Shown here: positions 37,601-49,612 of the stretch, piece after piece
Numbering within the stretch: position 1 is the stretch's first letter
Layout: every line of letters starts with the position of its first letter
From: Tetragonia tetragonoides
Taxonomy: Eukaryota; Streptophyta; Magnoliopsida; Caryophyllales; Aizoaceae
Assembly (NCBI GenBank): GCA_038025085.1
Contig: CM076151.1
Span: 6,455,501 to 6,519,500 of the forward strand
Length of the DNA: 64,000 bases
Direction of reading: 5' to 3'
Notes under the pieces: generated by a model
Seen by the model: only the letters and a program-made list of their open reading frames with translations
Database searches by the model: none
What the model was told of the DNA's origin: nothing
Position numbers and translations under genes: made by a program

Positions 37601-40600
37601 AAAAATAAAGGAACATAACTTCTGATTTGTTAAGATGGTCCCAAACTCCCATCAGCTTGGGGGGAGTGTAAAGGGGATCCCAAAATGCTGGGGATGAGAA
37701 TCGAACCCCCGTCTCGGGGTGGAAGGTGGGATTGGAGCGACTGCTCCACACCCCAATTCTCGAATAAGGAACATAACTACCTCTATTCTACCAATGTCTT
37801 TTGTCATAGGATCATATATTTGTATTTCAGTACTTCAGTTTATCAGTTCTTTACACCCCTCCCTTCCCAGCCCTAAAAAACAAAACTTCCTTTCTCAACT
37901 TCTTTTTCTTTTTCCTTCGGATTCGTCACATTCTCATCGCAAAACTTCGAGATGAACATATTGTCTCCCACTGATGCTTTATCTGCTTTCCTTTCAAACA
38001 TAAATGCAACTAAAGATTAAATTGGCTTCAAAAATGGCACTCCAGTAATACATAACTTCATAGCTTAACTTCAAAAAGTCACTCTAGTAATACACAACTT
38101 AAATCGCTAAATTAACTAAAATTCTAACAAGTGACTAGTGACAGGAAAGTAACCTTAAATTAGCAAAAGGCAAAGACCGGCACTATCATTAGTCGTTAGA
38201 AACTAAAGTCACTTGTCAGAGAATAGGAGGTATTATATGTCCACAAGTTAAGCTAATGGAAATAGAAAAATTCCACATATATAAACAAATTACATATTTA
38301 TCATACCTTCAGACGCCGTAAAATATCAATAAGCCAAGATAGCCTTCCAGTTGCCAGAGTATCCATCAGACACTTGTACTCCTCGTCAGAAAGATCAGAC
38401 AAAAGCAGACCATTCTTGCACTTCTCAATCATATCTTTCAAATTATGAGCAGAACCCACCACTTGTAAAAATAATTCAAGGGGCATGGCCCTTATTGCAG
38501 CATCTAGTCCAAACAATAAACAAGAGCTGTGTGGATTACTTGAAGGAACATGTTTGCTCCATGATGAAGCCTCATCGTTAGCTGAGTTAGTCACATATCC
38601 CCACAAAAAACGGTGCAAGAGCTTTGTGCGGACCATTTTTGCCAAGACAAATCCATTAGCGCGCATGGCTTCTGATTTGACACTTTGAGCATCTGAATTT
38701 GAATTGGTCTGAATCCTCTCAATGCCATGAAGGACAGGAACCGGAAGTTCCTTCTTTGATTGAGATACGGCACCACGAATTTGCATCTCAAATGACCTCA
38801 GTTTATCATGCACTTGATCTGACAGTTCTCTAGCTGAGCCTTCAACAGATGGGTGAAGAACCACTAATATTTCACGGTGACGGCCACAGTTCGAGATACC
38901 AGGTATACTAAAGTCAATGAGCTTACAGTGCCCTTCTTGTTTTAGCTTTTTCAAACAGCGTTTCAACGTCTTTCTGTCCATTCTTGTCTGCTTGTCCTTC
39001 TCAAAACTCTCAAGCCACCGTTGCAGCTCAGGTTTAATGATGATTTTCTCAGTCTGAGAAGCGATGACAGACAATTATTAAAAGCAGTATGCAACTATGC
39101 AAGTACTTAAGTATATATAAAACATGATGGTGATGATGACAATGGCAGAAAGAATCATAAGCAAAAACAGCAAATACCTACAACTACCTCAAAAACAATC
39201 ACAAATTCACAATGACGTGATAAGTTGAAAATAGATTGTATCAGCTACATAATTGCTCTTTCAACATATTATACAACACATGTAACATTAGCCAAAAGTC
39301 AGGGCACATCAAAATCTCTCATTAGCAACTTTTCCTTCATTTCAAAGTGTTCCCAACTAGCAAAATCTCTTTCACCATATTATACAACACATACATCTCC
39401 AACAAAGACAAAGTTTCCTGCATTTCAAAGTGTTCCCATCCTCAAACCCTTCTATCGTCGTTAAATAGCAAATTATCTAAAAACCTTAATGTTCACAATC
39501 CAAAAAAACAAATACGCCTTGCTTTTTCCAAATTTCCAAACTCCACAGGGGCTTGTCTCTGTTGGCTGTCCCATTGTTTCAATCCATAGCAGAAGTATCA
39601 AAATTATTTTCCTTCAAACTAAAACTTATTTGACATGAAAAGTCAACACCCTCAAGCTCCTCTCAAACCAAATGCACCCAAAACAAAAGCCATAAACTGT
39701 AACGCTGCAACAACTTGTCTTCCTTCCTCCGCCCCATACGTACAAAACGCATCTGAGAAACTGTCCAACCGTGGCAAGGCAAGCAAAGCGTTCACCCGCA
39801 AAAATCACACAGCACGAACAGATGCAAACAACTTTCACTCACCTGGTGACACATCGCACAAACTTCCAACTCTTCTTGGGTCTTCTCCTTCAAACCCTCC
39901 CTTATAATCTTGGCCTTCCCTCAGAATGCCCTTATTTCCCTTTACCAAAATATATTTTCAAGTCTAAATACCTTTGAAGGTTTGTGCCTTTGTGTGGATT
40001 ATGGTATTGGGTAGGCTCAACACATGAAATGATACAACGGAGGCAACATAGGTGGGCATTATTACAAACCCAAACCCGAGACTCGTCACTAGGTACGAGA
40101 TGAATGGTGTTTAGAACACTGAGGAAAGTAATTTTCTCCATCTCTCTATCACAGGGAGCTCTCCATAAGTGAAGGTCTCAAGAGTCGCCAGTACCTGACA
40201 AAAGGCATAAACCGGCGCATCATTAAGAGTGGACTACCAATAAGCCAAAAGAAATTTCCCTTCCACACATCCTCCAAACTTGCTTTAGCTCTACGGACAG
40301 CATTTCCAATTCGCCTCCCTTTTCCACACGAATAACCAAAGCTCATGGAGACAATTGCTCACAGAAATATGACAGCCTAACTTGGCTGTTTGGGTCACTA
40401 AGATTGGGTCTGCTTCATGGAAACGGAAGAGAAAGGTAATATAACAAGTACTTACATCAAGTCTGGATATGTAAATTCTCTAGTTCATCCCTTTTCCCTC
40501 CAAACAAATGAAGGAATAAGTGATTGATACAAGAACCCATAGCTAATGGGTCATTAGTGGGTTCGAGGAATCTTGAAACAAGAATATGACTATCTAACTG

Positions 40601-43600
40601 AACTGAAACTGTTTGGTTCATCAATGACTAACCAACAGTCTTTTGATTTAAGGAATGACAATCTAGTTTCACCACAGACTCATTTAAGGTACAAAATTGA
40701 TTAAATAAGATTAAGAGATCAAGATTCTATAACCTCTGACAACCATTTAGGTAAGATTCTAAAGCCTCTCAAAGTGTTTCAAAATTTCTTTGTTTCACAT
40801 ATGGAATATATTTATTGGATTAAAATATACCAGCGAACCTGTCCAAAGAGCTCATGCATCAATTGAGTTTAACCAAACCTTGGCGTAAACAATCGTCACG
40901 CACCTATAAAAAAGCTGAAGAATGTGCTGCAGTAGAAAATATGACTAGGTTGGGATGTGTACATGGGAACGTGGAACAGGATTGCTGCTCACTGATGTGG
41001 ACAAAACTTCATCCCTTTTTTAGCAATTTCCACCCGTTACTGGACCCCTAAACCTTTCTGTAGATTAGGATAACATCCGGACTTATCTAGTTTTTATAAC
41101 ACTAGCTTTTGTGAACATATCCGACTTCTTATTTTTACACATATCACAACTTTCTTATGTTGTGTTTGAGTGCATGTCTATACTCTATACCTAATACTGG
41201 AGAAGTTTGAAGTATCATGTTACAGGCTTCCGATGTCCGAATATGGTAAATAATAAGAATAACAAACCTTGAGCCTTTCAAGTATCCGTAGCTCCCTTTG
41301 GGCACTAGTCAGTGACGGATATCTCTGGCCTTGTTGAAGGTTAAGCAGCTTAGGCACGGAAGGAGGCATATACTCCGCTAACTTGTATTCAGATGCGTTA
41401 TCCGAAACAGGGACACTATTGTTCATATTATGGTTTAAATCTTGTGAATCCTTGGACCAGACAACCATTTTGTTGCAACCTCTGTCCGCCTGAGAGCCAT
41501 CCTTCAATTCTTGCTCAGCATCTCCAGTTGCTGTGTTCTTTACAGTTTTACACCTTGACAGCATTGAAGAGCCCAAATTAGCAACAGCTCCCTGGGAGCT
41601 TTCACAATAAATTGGCTCTTCAACAGGCAACAGAGCTAATCCACGCTCATCATGGCTGTCATCCAATCTGTTCAAGGAAGAAGTAGGTAAATCTGGATTG
41701 AAGCTCCCCTGTGTCCAAAATCTGTAGGCTGACCCTCTTTTACGGTTTTCAGACAGCTGATGCAATCCAAACCGAGGGACCATAGCATTGCCCAAATTAT
41801 CAAGCATTTTGTTGCTGATTCCAAGCCTTCTGCATACCTGTTCATAATAGGAATGTTCCAATCATACTGTCATATAGACAAATACAACCATGCAAAACCA
41901 AGTTATTGAAACACTAACATTATGAAATATATTCACTCAATTGCAAATAAACGGTTAGGGGTGGCCTCAGAAGATTTGTATATTACAGGTGGTTTTGGCT
42001 AAAGCCCCCATAACAACGAGTGCTTTTGGACAGAAGACAGTTAAACTAACATGCAATGAATCTCAGGTTGACATAAGCCTCAAAAATTAGGAAAAGAAAG
42101 GAAGATAAGCAACACTTGATTAACAAACTGACAACTACAATATATGGAGAAGAAGGCATATGGAACCAAGACATCCCACTGAGGATATCAAGAAACATAT
42201 ATAATACCTCAACTCCAAGAAGGCCCTTTGATCCTTCAGTATCTATCATGTCAAAGATTTGTTGCTCAAGGGGAAGCTCCACAAGCTGATCAGTGTTTTG
42301 CAATCGGCTTCCAGATTTTGCTGTCTGCTCAGATTCAAGATTGTCATACTCAAGATCAGGAGTTCTCTGTTCAAAAAGCCTCGGAGAAAACTTCTTCAGC
42401 AGTCGCAAACAACTCACAGGCTGCCAAAATTTCAGAAGCAAATCTATAATTCTCTCCTTCTCGTAAATAACGCTTACCAGATGGAAGAATCATATACATA
42501 TGAAAATTAAAGGGGGCGAATGAGGGAAACTAAAAAAAACTACTAATTATATACGCGTGCACCCTTTTTTCTTTTCTTTTTTTAGATAAGAATGAAAAAA
42601 CTACTAATTATGTACGCATGCACCATTTTTTTCTTTTATTTTTTTAGATAAGAAAAAACTTCATTAATAATAAAAGAGAATAGTCCATCTTTTCTTTTCT
42701 TTTTTTAGATAAAGAGAAATTTTATTAAAACCAAAAGACAATTACAATATTAGAGGACAAGTAGTCCTCATAAAGTGAAAAGAAAACTAATTCAAGAAAT
42801 GTATTATAGAATCCTTGGAAGATCGTTCCTTTTTCTTCCATTGTTCAGGTGGATAACGAGCAATCTGGTTTCAGAGGATATTTGGGCCTTGAGGCAGCAC
42901 TTCTCCATTTTTTTTTCCTCGTCTTTACCAACTTTACACTAAAATCATGCTCATGCTTCTGAGATAATGTTTGGGAGGGACAAGTTCAGTCTTGAAGGCT
43001 GAAGCCTCCATTTAGAAGACTCTACAGGGAAGGGCGCTTGAGAACTTGCTTCGTTATTAGGCATGGAATCTTTTTCATTCTCTGAAACTCTAGTGTTAAC
43101 AACTGATCTTCGGGTGTCTCCTCCTGTAAACCCTGTTCCCTCCCTCATTTTTATTTGGAAGGCGAAAGTACCTAAGAATGTAAAAGTTTTCATACGGACT
43201 GTGGCTCTGGAAAAAGAATAATAATTTTGATAATTTTGCAGGTTTTGTGGCCAAATAAATGTTGTGTTATGTGCTACAGAGACAGAGACATGTAGGCATT
43301 TGTTCTTATATTGTGAGGTCGGGGGAGACTTGAGGCATAGGTGCTTTGAGGTGCAGCGGAAGTTATGGATTTGCCCGTTTTCCTCGTTGAAGAATGCTGC
43401 TTTTGGGTGGAAAAGGCAGTATTGATTATCTCTGGAGATGGGCTTTGGGTTCTATCGGTGCCTTGGTTGGAGAGGAATGACTTGTAAGGGATCAACAAGG
43501 GAAAAAAGGGTGGTCTTCGTGTCTCTGTAGTTTTTTGGGTCAGGAGCTTTCATGATTGCTGTTCGATTGCTGGGGTTTCAGTTCTTTCTGCGATGCTTTG

Positions 43601-46453
43601 GGAGAAGGTCACATACCTAGCTTCTATATGCGCTAAGGCTGCAAGCGCTTTTCGGGGTCATTCTATTACTGATATCCACCCAAATTGGAGAAATTTGTCC
43701 TCTATCTTGCTGTACATTCGATATTTGATTTAATGCACTTTTTTTTATAAGCACAACCACATCTGTAATTGTCTAGCATATCAAATCAAATCTATTAACT
43801 TGCGACATCATATTCTCAAAACAAAAGGATCATACTAAGAAGCTACCTAATGAGGCTGCTCCAGAGCATCTAAAAGAGTATGACTTTTGGGTCTAAGCAC
43901 TGGGAATTTGACATACATCACACTCTGGTCCCTTTAATATGGTGAAATTATAACTGTTAAACTCTAACACGTGTTAATAAACGTATTGATATTCATAAGA
44001 TCGTATTTGTTTGGGTGAGCATTTCCAAATGATAAATGAGTTTTTTATCGTAAATTAAACTAGTGAAATGGAGACAAAAAGAAAAATATATGGGACATGA
44101 AGAAAGAGACGATTAAAAGAGAAGTTTACGAAGATAAAGAGAGATATTGACAAAAGAAGAGGAAGTAACGTGGGATAAACATGAAAATGTGAAAGCAAGG
44201 AGAATAAAAAAGAAAATATGCAAACTATAAAATCGAAAGGGGGGAGGGGGGGGAGAGTGAGTGTGTTTCTGTGGTACTAAGTGTACTTTTGTAATGAAAA
44301 TATGAGTCTAAAATACCTTGTTCTGCCCTCTCAAATTGCTCTTCTTAGAGTTTTGTGAAGTTGCCACCTTGTCATCTACTCTTGCCTCAAATACTTCAAT
44401 AAGTCCAGCCTGTTTCAACCTGTTGCAAATCTGAAAACAAGGAGCAAAGATGTTAACTTTGTGAGAGTAGATGAACCACCAGATAGAGACACTTTTTTTT
44501 TCCGTCATTAATATAAACAGAATTTGGGAAGGTAAAGAACACAAAGTTTACATTTCGCCAAGCTCTGTGTCCACGCGTTTCTCGGTAACCAAGTTCCCGT
44601 TTAATATCTGACACAACCAGAACCTTCACGATATAACATATCACGGAACAAAAAGGAAAATTACGGTCAGAAAAACTGGGTTATATCCATTCTTATTCAA
44701 TGTTTCTTTCAAAAAAGCTATATTGGTTCAGATGGTCCTTGCCAAGTCTAGGAAAAACAGACCTTGCCTTCGGCTTGCTCAAGTCTATCACAAACGGCTT
44801 TCAAGGCTGGCAGGAAATCTTTCACAAGCACATGATCTTGGCTACATTCTTCAAAAATAGAGTCCTCTCCAGCTCCATTCTCCCCAAGGCTTTCTTCCAA
44901 CTTCTTGTTCTCTTTAGTAATCTCAAGTCTTTGTTGTGAACCCAAAGGCAATGCATAACGGCGTAAATGGATCAAATTGGTATGCACTGGATTACTATTT
45001 TTTAGCTCCTTCCCACCAGATGCTTCTTTTGTTCTCACTATAGTTGATTGCCGAACAACCAATCCCCAGGATTCAAGCCTCTTTACCACATAAAAGAAAT
45101 TGTTTGCCGGCATTCCAAGCTCCTTGCAAAGTTGATTTTGTGTTACTCCATTCTCTCTGGAATAACACCAAGTAATCCGTTATCTGGCTAACATCAGTAA
45201 TTCAAACTTAAAACCTTTAAATTCGTATTCATATTTGAGATGAAAACTTAAGCTACTGACACTGTGAAGCACATTTTAGAAATCAGGTAACAATTCTCAT
45301 TGAGTAGCACAAGTTTCCTTCATTACTGACAACTTTAGTTAACATTTCTTTTATGTTGCCAGGTTCCGAAACTGTTAGCAGTCCTTTTCCAAGCTGGAGC
45401 TGCTTTCTAGTCATAACTCCTTAAAGACTGGTAACTATAATCGAAAAACAGTGAAAAAATATTTTATTTTGACATTTTATTTTATTGTCCACGAAATTTA
45501 TCTTAAACAAAAAAAAAATATATATTCTCATGAAGATCATTTTTCTAAGTTGATTCCCTCATGGATATCTATGCTACACTACCACCTAATATATCTACTA
45601 TCGACGTCATCAAGCACTCCAGCATGTTGAAATATATAGTCCTTTCGCTCGATAAAGGAAGTCCCTACTTCTTCTATTCAATACCTATCCAACTATGCAT
45701 CTTAGTAAAAACATAAGGTTTCTCTATATTAAACTCCTGAAAAACTCACTCTCATTTAACCCAGCCAATGCCCTTTCACTTTAACTGTCTACCATAAAAG
45801 ACGAGTAATATAGGAAATTTCTTGAATGCTGCCTAAAATGACATTTATTTTTGGGTTACCCCTATAAACAAAAACTTTCAAAAAAATAGTTTCGGGAACT
45901 TGCCAATAATAAAGGTGTTCGTAGAGACAAGCATATATTTGCATAGACATCAATTGCCCATATCAGCTAATCCAGCATAAGACCAAACAAACAAAGCTAG
46001 CTAACCATGAATCATGATCATCAAAATTGCCAGTTATTCAACCAACAACATTAGTAAATGGAACATATTTAACGACAAAAACTACACAAACCTAGCAAGG
46101 GCGAGACGCTCAAGGACCCTTTGTTGAGGAGAGGTGATACTTGAAGCCTTAACATCATAAAGCCCAACAAAGCAACGTCTGAGCTGCTCCTTAGCAAAAA
46201 CCTTCAAGTCCAAACCTTCACATTCCTTGTAAGGTTTCAATTTCGGATCGAATTCAGAGGAATCCCGGGCCTGAAATTGGAGGCCCGGGACTGCAATTAG
46301 ACCCGACCAGACTGCCCGCTTGACGGCGGGGCAAAGGTCGAGACTTGCGGAGGAGAGCGAATTTTGGAGACGTGGCCAGAGGAGAGAGAGTGAGAGGCCA
46401 TTGTTGCCTTGTGAGCAAATCTCCTCAAGCGCTGCGTGGACGATTTTGTCCAT
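24698..46453 (-). CDS. GTF3C1: TFIIIC B-block-binding subunit (GTF3C1/TFIIIC220-like)
   Basis: Largest TFIIIC subunit, which binds the B box of tRNA-gene internal promoters and helps recruit TFIIIB and RNA polymerase III. Eighteen exons: 46453-46092, 45156-44763, 44623-44552, 44430-44317, 42420-42208, 41837-41268, 39053-38307, 36253-35969, 34871-34719, 32921-32765, 32678-32510, 30775-30331, 29771-29457, 28935-28158, 28057-27999, 26795-26337, 25775-25737 and 24883-24698. They total 5517 nt with every phase consistent, giving 1838 residues, a normal length for the plant protein. The B-block winged helix is at about 107-175 (SPQQRVLERLALAREN, NNFFYVVKRLESWGLVVRQS). A basic NLS-like RRKRKRSSKGR lies near 1000, followed by a Myb-like FHWTEEADRQLLIQYARQKA. 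The C-terminus includes ILRRMEVLNPQ and LDKHLIVRKM. The introns hold many LINE and SINE pieces, yet all exons remain open. Confidence 0.93.
25499..25556 (+). mobile_element. Tail-only retroposon insertion in TFIIIC intron 17
   Basis: AGTTCTAATTATTGAT occurs twice, around an insert of about 25 bp that is TCAGGT plus about 19 A. This is what an almost completely 5'-truncated LINE-mediated insertion leaves. Confidence 0.7.
26065..26185 (+). mobile_element. Degenerate Au-like SINE in TFIIIC intron 16
   Basis: GGGTAAGGACGTGG, a C-rich stretch, then TGGGCGGGAGCCTCCTTGGG and GGCAATGTTAATGTAAAA follow the same order as the SINE at 12847-12970. Ends are approximate; no target duplication was identified. 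Confidence 0.55.
30080..30282 (+). mobile_element. 5'-truncated L1-type LINE 3' end
   Basis: The short frame RVVYMASLWAKASRALRG matches the C-terminal end of plant LINE reverse transcriptase ORFs. It is followed by the family's GAGGACTCCTTAGCTTGTA tail, an AATAAAATTTCTCTACATCT terminus and an A-rich tail. It lies antisense in TFIIIC intron 12, about 45 bp from an exon. Confidence 0.75.
31637..31694. repeat. CCCT/CT microsatellite in TFIIIC intron 11
   Basis: CCCTCCCT units pass into about 18 CT dinucleotides. Confidence 0.9.
34460..34611. mobile_element. Small inverted-repeat element (MITE) in TFIIIC intron 9
   Basis: The left end CTTGTATAAGACGGTC and the inverted right end GTCTCATACAAGACTTGTT are imperfect complements about 110 bp apart. 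An internal CATAATAAATGACCC...GTGACCCC block recurs at 19970-20040, which shows dispersal. The superfamily was not determined. Confidence 0.55.
35286..35350 (+). mobile_element. Tail-only LINE insertion with 17-bp target duplication
   Basis: GAAAATAAGGATATACA stands at 35286-35302 and again at 35334-35350. The roughly 30-bp insert between them ends CTTATCTAAAAAAA, the same terminus as the local LINE family. It lies in TFIIIC intron 8. Confidence 0.75.
36400..36505 (-). mobile_element. Degenerate TTG-tailed SINE in TFIIIC intron 7
   Basis: On the minus strand, ACTAGTTAGAGCTATG, CACCTCCCCAGATCCCCCTA and GGGGGGTGGTTCATTT align in order with the better-preserved SINE at 36881-37036. Several CpG-like positions have decayed. 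Confidence 0.6.
36755..37400 (-). mobile_element. 5'-truncated L1-type LINE (zf-RVT region to 3' end)
   Basis: The minus-strand frame contains LWWRNAVMGIFRCIWLERN and VNFLASLWAKAAGGFRSY, hallmarks of the C-terminal part of plant LINE ORF2. It is followed by GAGGACTCCTTGTCCTCATA, an AATAAATA signal and an A-rich end at about 36755. It lies sense in TFIIIC intron 7 and is interrupted by a SINE. Confidence 0.85.
36881..37036 (-). mobile_element. TTG-tailed SINE nested in the LINE, 17-bp target duplication
   Basis: Flanked by GTGCCGCTGGAGCTGTA at 36864-36880 and 37037-37053. On the minus strand it reads GGGGTAAGGCTGCGTACATG, CCTCCCCAGACCCCGTCCTA and ends TGGGTGGTTGTTGTTG, typical of Au/SolS-like plant SINEs. 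Confidence 0.88.
37440..37612 (+). mobile_element. LINE 3' end
   Basis: Ends with GAGGACTTCTTGTCCTCCCC, a T-rich stretch and TTCTCTTATC followed by A9, the same terminus as the other local LINEs but on the plus strand. Only about 170 bp is recognisable. Confidence 0.65.
37621..37765 (-). mobile_element. tRNA-derived SINE with 13-bp target duplication
   Basis: On the minus strand, GTGGAGCAGTCGC (box-A-like) precedes GGGGGTTCGATTCTC (perfect box B). AAGGAACATAACT flanks it at 37608-37620 and 37766-37778. It sits directly behind a LINE 3' end in TFIIIC intron 7. Confidence 0.8.
39600..40350 (-). mobile_element. LINE-like fragment in TFIIIC intron 6
   Basis: On the minus strand, FLSVLNTIHLVPSDESRVW and, further on, a C-x2-C...H-x4-C pattern (CAMCHQVSES, LHLFVLC) resemble the region before and within the zf-RVT domain of plant LINEs. 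The frame is broken several times. The ends were not located. Confidence 0.45.
42533..42790 (-). mobile_element. Cluster of three LINE 3' ends, TFIIIC intron 4
   Basis: Three copies of the minus-strand terminus CTTATCT or TTTATCT plus A-run occur in a row, at about 42563-42594, 42625-42680 and 42690-42790. The first is flanked by a near-identical 30-bp direct repeat (AAAAAACTACTAATTATATA and AAAAAACTACTAATTATGTA). The last includes GAGGACTACTTGTCCTCTAA, the family's 3' signature. Confidence 0.7.
42950..43755 (+). mobile_element. 5'-truncated, frameshifted LINE in TFIIIC intron 4
   Basis: The plus strand encodes broken pieces FIWKAKVPKNVKVFIRTVAL, CCVMC, RHLFLYCEV and LWEKVTYLASICAKAASAF, in the order of a LINE zf-RVT domain and C-terminus. 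A T-rich 3' region with TTTTTTATAAGCAC follows. It lies antisense to the host gene. Confidence 0.8.
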
Positions 46454-47117
46454 TGGTGATTATTGGTGAGGTGAATTTGATGATCATCGATATTGATCTA
46501 GGGTTAGGGTTTTCGCATTGTTTGAATGAAATTGGGGGTTTATGGTACTAGGTTATGGCGGGAAGGTAACGGTTTGGGGGTTTTGGTTAGTTGGGGTTTG
46601 GGGTTTTTTGGGTGTTTCGACTGAGAAGAATGGAAGGGAAGGAGAAAGAAGATGATGAGTATGGCGTGAAAGGTCTAGAGTTCGAGGCACTCAGAAAGAC
46701 GGGCAGAACTTTTGCGGAATATATAATCTTGTGTTCTCTCGAAATTAACCGGTGGTGTTTGGCCTAAGTCGAGACTAATTTTTTATTTTTTACCCTATTT
46801 TGCTTATAAATCTCCTTTTGATTTCCTTTTTATCTTATTTTTATCTTCTAGAAAGTTAAAATATTTCCTGAAAGTCCGAAAACAGGGGTGTCAATTTGAT
46901 GTTTTAGAGGTTGTAGAAGGTATTTTTAACTTTTTAAAAATTGAAAATGAGATTGGGAAGAAGGCGGCGGAGAAAAGGTTTGTGAGGAAAAATACGGGGG
47001 AAATAAAAGTTGTAAGTCAAATACGCTTTAAAAGTGTTTATCAATCCAAACATGGATCAAGTTTGGACCAATTTGAAACGGAACCTAGTTTTTGAACCTT
47101 AGTTGGAGATTAGATTT

Positions 47118-47312
47118 TTTGATACCGAACCCTCAACCAATACTCTTTGAGTGTGCAGTGGATAAACTCTAAGTCTATGCAATAGTCTGCAAACCACACA
47201 TACCAGACAATCCAACAAGATAAATCTTGTAGACAAGCTCAATAAAGAGGCCTAGTGAATTGAACTCATGACCTTTGTTATGAAATTCAACCTCACGACC
47301 AACTCCACTATC
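47118..47312 (-). mobile_element. tRNA-related SINE, copy 1
   Basis: Reads on the minus strand GATAGTGGAGTTGGTCGTGA (box A region), CATGAGTTCAATTCACTAGG (box B region), then CTTGTTGGATTG and CACTGCACACTCAAAGAGTA. The same order and nearly the same length recur on the plus strand at 54478-54690. Confidence 0.8.
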
Positions 47313-48639
47313 CTTTTTCAGGGCAAACTGGAAAATTAGATTGCAACTGAAAGTTTTGGTCTTGAATTAAACTGAATTTTATGCAGATTGGATTTGATAG
47401 AATAGCAAATCTCGATTATTGGGATTGGAATAATAATTCGAATTGGACATTTTCCTTCCTTTGATGTAGAGAGCGACATAGAAACTAACATGCTGGTTTC
47501 GTTTGAAATCCGAATTAACAATCAATCATATTCAATTTTTTGGGCCATTTTTGAGATTAAATTTCAAGCTTGTTTATAAATAAGGAATAAGTTACAAGTA
47601 ACCCCTCTTATTTCACCTCTCCCACTCAATCGTCCATACTCAATACAAGAGTTCTATTATCATCTTTAAGATTCAAGGTCCCTTCATACTAGATGGAGTT
47701 GACTAATTGAGGTGAATTTCGCAAATTCTTACATACACCCGTATATGTAAACCCGTAGCCCACAAGTGAATGAAACCCCTTTTTTTAAAAAAAAAAAAAT
47801 CAAAAGCCCAACCCTTTTTTGTAATTCTTTTTGGTGCAATCCGTTTTTTGTAATTTCAGTGTTAAATGTACGTACTATCAAGTGTTTTCAAGTGTTAGGT
47901 ACACATAACTAAATAATTTTTTTTTAATTAAGGTAATACAGTAAGAAAATAACTGTGTAAAAATCTCATTTTTTTATAAGTGAAAAACTTCCTTGCTTGA
48001 AAGTTTTATAAACAAAAAGTGAGAAAATAGTAAAAAAATTTATATGGACCTATGTCCATTCAACTTGGATGGACCCAGCTTCGAAATTGAAAATTTTAAA
48101 TCGCGCGTGTATATATTTTCAGTTTACGTCTTCTCTCTCCTCCGCTTAGTTTCCATTTCTTTTACCTCCGAGGCATCCACCGAACACCACTACGCCACCA
48201 TCACCAGACCCACCGACCACCAGACCCACCCACTACGTCTACCACTGATGTCCAGCCACCTTGGCTGTTATCGGTTTCTCTCTCCTTCATTTTTGGGTTG
48301 TCAAAGGAGTTAGATTGATTGTTTAATTTGTGGGTAAAAATGAGGGTGGTTGAATGGTGGTTAAGAAAGGAGGTGAGTGTGGTTGGGTGGTGGAAGAGAG
48401 AGAGTGGTGGTGCTGTGGCCTGTGTGTGGGAGGAAGTTGGTGTTAGGGGGCTCCGATCCCGTGATTTTTGTTTCTTTTGTTCATGTTGATGAAGGCTGTG
48501 GATGGGGTTGATCGTTGATGGATTGATGATGATGAAGAAAGATAATGGTGACATTCATTTTTTTTTCTCTTTTTCCATTGGACGGTTACACATGGTTTTT
48601 TTTTTTTATTTTACCAAAAAACTAATTTTGTGATATTAA

Positions 48640-49612
48640 TAATTCATCAAAAGATAGTCAATTAGTTTATAGGTTATATATGTAATGTTTAATATATACA
48701 AATAGTCTATTTGTTCATAGTTTATATACATAATGTTTATTGAAAATAGTCTAATTGTTTATCGGTTATGAGTTCAATATTCATTAAAAATAGTCTGATT
48801 GTTCATTGGTTATACATGTAATGTTCATTAAAAATAATCTAATTGTTCATGGGTCATATACGTAATGTTCATTAAAGATAGTCTAATTGTTCATAGGTCA
48901 TATACGTAATGTTGATAAAAAATAGTCTAATAGTTCATAGGTCATATACGTAATGTTCATAAAAAATAGTCTAATTGTTCATTGGTTATGAGTGTAATGT
49001 TCATTAAAAATAGTCTAATTGTTCATATGTCATATACGTAATGTTCATAAGAAATAGTCTAATTATTCATCGGTTATGAGTGCAATGTTCATTAAAAATA
49101 GTCTAATTATTCATAGGTCATATACGTAATGTTCATAAAAAATAGTCTAATTGTTCATAGGTCATATACGTAATGTTCATAAAAAATAGTCTAATTGTTC
49201 ATAGGTCATATACGTAATGTTCATAAAAAAATAGTCTAATTGTTTATAGGTCATATACGTAATGTTCATAAAAAATAGTTTAATTGTTCATAGGTTATAT
49301 ACGTTATGTTCATCAAAAATAGTCTAATTGTGCATTGGTTATTAGTACAATGTTCATAAAAGTTAGTCTAATTGTTCATGCGTTATAAGTGCAATGTTCA
49401 TTAAAAATAGTTTAATTGTTCATAAGGTATATGTGTAATGTTCATTTAAGTAATCTAACTGTTCATAGGTTATAAGTTACAATGTTCATTAAAAAAAGTC
49501 TAATTATTCGTAGGTTATATACGTAATGTTCATAAAAAATAATTTAATTATTCATTAATTATATACGTAATATTCATAAAAGTTAGTCTAATTGTTCATA
49601 AATAATAAAAGC
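48640..49612. repeat. 44-bp minisatellite, about 22 copies
   Basis: Unit AATGTTCATAAAAAATAGTC then TAATTGTTCATAGGTCATATACGT. TAGTCT marks recur at 48879, 48923, 48967, 49011, 49055 and 49099, exactly 44 bp apart. Outer copies are more diverged than central ones. Two variants, GGTCATATACGT and GGTTATGAGTGC, are interspersed. Confidence 0.95.

Noticed and set aside
37690..37720. tRNA gene, because of the perfect box B GGTTCGATTC
   Set aside because: No cloverleaf could be drawn, and the element has target duplications and sister copies, so it is a SINE. The same applies at 53370 and 54530.
41220..42441. Several separate hypothetical genes on the minus strand from 26 to 46 kb
   Set aside because: The frames join through matching GT-AG introns and phases into one 1838-residue TFIIIC subunit.
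48044..48554. Small genes of 89 and 117 codons on opposite strands
   Set aside because: Low-complexity, overlapping, without recognisable domains or splice logic.
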